Of a DNA stretch of 64,000 nt, positions 62,131 to 64,000 are shown one piece after another. The stretch's first letter is position 1; every line of letters starts with the position of its first letter. This DNA comes from Aphelocoma coerulescens (taxonomy: Eukaryota; Chordata; Aves; Passeriformes; Corvidae). The notes below the pieces were generated by a model. The model saw only the letters and a list, made by a program, of their open reading frames with translations, was not told the origin of the DNA and searched no databases. The translations under genes were made by a program, and so were the position numbers. The stretch covers positions 59,244,109-59,308,108 of the forward strand of contig NW_027184085.1 of the NCBI RefSeq assembly GCF_041296385.1. The letters run 5' to 3'.

Positions 62131-64000
62131 GATGTATTCTTTAATTTATAAGTATTTTCTTATCAACATTACCATATAGTGTCTGCCTATATTTTTTTAA
62201 TTGATGTTACCTAAAGGTGGGACTTTATTGCAAGTTTATTGAAGTTGAGAAGCTTATTGTCATAGCTGAGGTGTGCAAAGGCTTGGGGTTAAGCACTTTT
62301 AGCTTATGAAGACTGGCTATGGCATTTCCAGTCTTTCATAGGATATTATTTTTTTGACATAATACTAACATCCTAAGCATATCTAATCTTGTGGTTTCTT
62401 TTCCAAAGTAATTTGTATTCATGTAGAATATTAGTGTATTCATGTAGACACTTATTAGTGGGATGGTTTTTGTGTACGTGTGTGTGGGAAGGTTTTTTTC
62501 TGATGTGGTTTTAGACCCATGATTAATTTTTCAGGAATAGAGTTGTTAATTTGCAGTTTTTATTAGATATAGGCATGACTACCTGAACACAATACTGCTC
62601 CACAGGGGGCACAATCAGACACAAGGCACTCTGCCAGAAATACACATTCTCCCAATGGGGCAGTAACACACACAGATGATCATGACTACACAGTTGTATT
62701 TATTTAGTTATTTAGAATTGTTTCAGCTCCCCACTGTATCCTGTAGATCCATTTTTGAAAGATAAAAGGAATACTATAAAAACTAAGACTGAAGGTCGCA
62801 AAGCTGGTGAGTCAAGATATATACTAGATTAGAAAGGAATCTGAGGGGAAAGGGGGTTTTGAGTATTTTCTGATTACTTTGAAAACAAAACCCAAACAGC
62901 TACATATACTTTCAGAGTACCTCCAGGTACATTTGCTTGACTCATCTTCCTTTCAGCCTCAGGCTAGTCTCTGTAAACATCAGGGTAACAGCTGACCTTA
63001 CAATCCTGTCCCTAATTGCTGTCTCTAACACTTTGTTTCTAGATCCATTTGATAACCCAAAGTAATACAACATGTGAAACCCCAAGCAAATCCAACTGAC
63101 CTCCTCTCCTTTTCTTTCCATGTGGGAGCAAGGCAGTTCATGTGATTTACAGTACTGCCTTCCCTGTTCTGGCTGCTAAATTTACCACACATCCTTTCCC
63201 TCCTCCTCCATTCCCCATTCCTAGAGCCAGCCCACTGCACCACTCAGCCCTTCCCCCACCTGGAAAGTCCTCCACACACTTAATTGGCTCCGTGGGTCTC
63301 TGAATTTCCCATCAGAGGAGCTATCTTTTCTCCTTGTCTTATGACCCCCAACCTTCTTGCTAATAAAACAATCAAATCCTACTTTCAGCTTTCCAAGGGC
63401 TCAATCAGTCTCCCTTGCCCTTTACTACCCTCTTCACCCTTGCCCCATAAACTGCAGAGGCCATTGTTTTCATATATCTAATGAATGTCTGAGAGTTTGT
63501 AAAAAAAAATTATGTAAAAGGTACTAGCTAAGACCTGATTTTCTGCCTGCTATAAAGGAGGAATCTGAAAAATCTGTTTGATCTACTTTCAGGATTAAAA
63601 ACTGTCAAAAAAGTTTGGTAAAAACAGACTTTAATATTGCACATATATTAATAAATGTTCAGATGTATATATATTTCCATCTGTATCTGCTTCTTCTGTC
63701 TAATCCATGAATTGATGGGCATAGAGAAGACCCAGGCTCAGAATAGCCACAGAAAATACTGATGTTTCTGAAAGTGTTCATCCTGTCTTGGCTCTTCTAC
63801 AGTGCAACTGCAGTGCAGAGATATTTGGTGCACCTTATTTCTGCCTTTATGCGGCCTGATGCACTCTCATGTGCCCTAAACCACATACTCTTTAGAGCAG
63901 GAATTATGTTGAGTCATGCCTTTGTTTGAAATGGGATCTACAGGCTTGGTAAGGGGTTTGATGGGGCTTTACCCATGTGTACAACTCATGAGAAAAATAA
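62131..64000. other. Unique DNA without a recognisable gene
   Basis: I see no supported gene. A 21-base unit is doubled at 62415-62456. The stretch 63090-63440 is pyrimidine-rich, with an ATTGG box and a later AATAAAA at 63361, which could be a worn LTR, but I cannot define ends. Confidence 0.5.

Noticed and set aside
62985..63460. Pyrimidine-rich segment with ATTGG and AATAAAA
   Set aside because: The signals are too weak and the ends undefined, so I did not call an LTR.
1..64000. CRISPR array, operon or prokaryotic defence system
   Set aside because: No spaced direct repeats, no dense coding and no ribosome-binding pattern are present; the window is vertebrate nuclear DNA dominated by CR1 and ERV remnants.

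Overview
This window looks like a stretch of bird nuclear genome, probably a songbird or a close relative. The evidence is the repeat content: several diverged CR1 non-LTR retrotransposons, one keeping the SGNH/esterase ORF1 signature, plus endogenous-retrovirus LTRs of avian ERVL and ERVK-like type. The background is AT-rich and mostly unique. I found no protein-coding exon, tRNA, rRNA or CRISPR array that I can support. The window is best read as intergenic or deep-intronic DNA.

Layout. (1) 1-2.2 kb: AT-rich sequence, then two LTR-like modules with opposed (convergent) promoter signals. (2) 2.2-10.3 kb: unique DNA with a 25-base A run and a diverged copy of a segment also found at 0.63 kb. 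(3) 10277-10910: a solo LTR with an exact 5-bp target duplication. (4) 15.0-16.7 kb: a 1.5-kb GC-rich ERVL-type LTR on the minus strand, followed by a primer-binding site matching tRNA-Val and a short leader stub. (5) 17.4-21.1 kb: the longest CR1 relic, with ORF1 esterase, endonuclease, reverse transcriptase and 3' terminus, interrupted by a minus-strand ERVL LTR. The LTR end and much of the endonuclease are missing. (6) 22055-22529: a solo LTR with an exact 6-bp target duplication. (7) 24820-25245: another minus-strand LTR, with a T/G-rich simple repeat shortly after it. (8) 25.4-42.6 kb: mostly unique DNA with one CR1 piece (32.4-33.2 kb) and a possible mariner end (38.0 kb). (9) 42.6-51 kb: minus-strand CR1, an ERVL LTR (45171-45598), and a CR1 (49.1-51.05 kb) with an LTR nested inside it. 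(10) 51-64 kb: unique DNA, a GC-richer exon-like patch at 59.0 kb, and two CR1 fragments in opposite orientation at 60.5-62.1 kb.

Nothing here works as a gene system. All CR1 copies carry stops and frameshifts, and no retroviral gag, pol or env frame is intact. The value of the window lies in its transposon stratigraphy: nested insertions, target duplications and a tRNA-Val primer site. A few unexplained duplications and one exon-like patch need outside comparison. Family names come from recalled avian repeat architecture, not from a database search.
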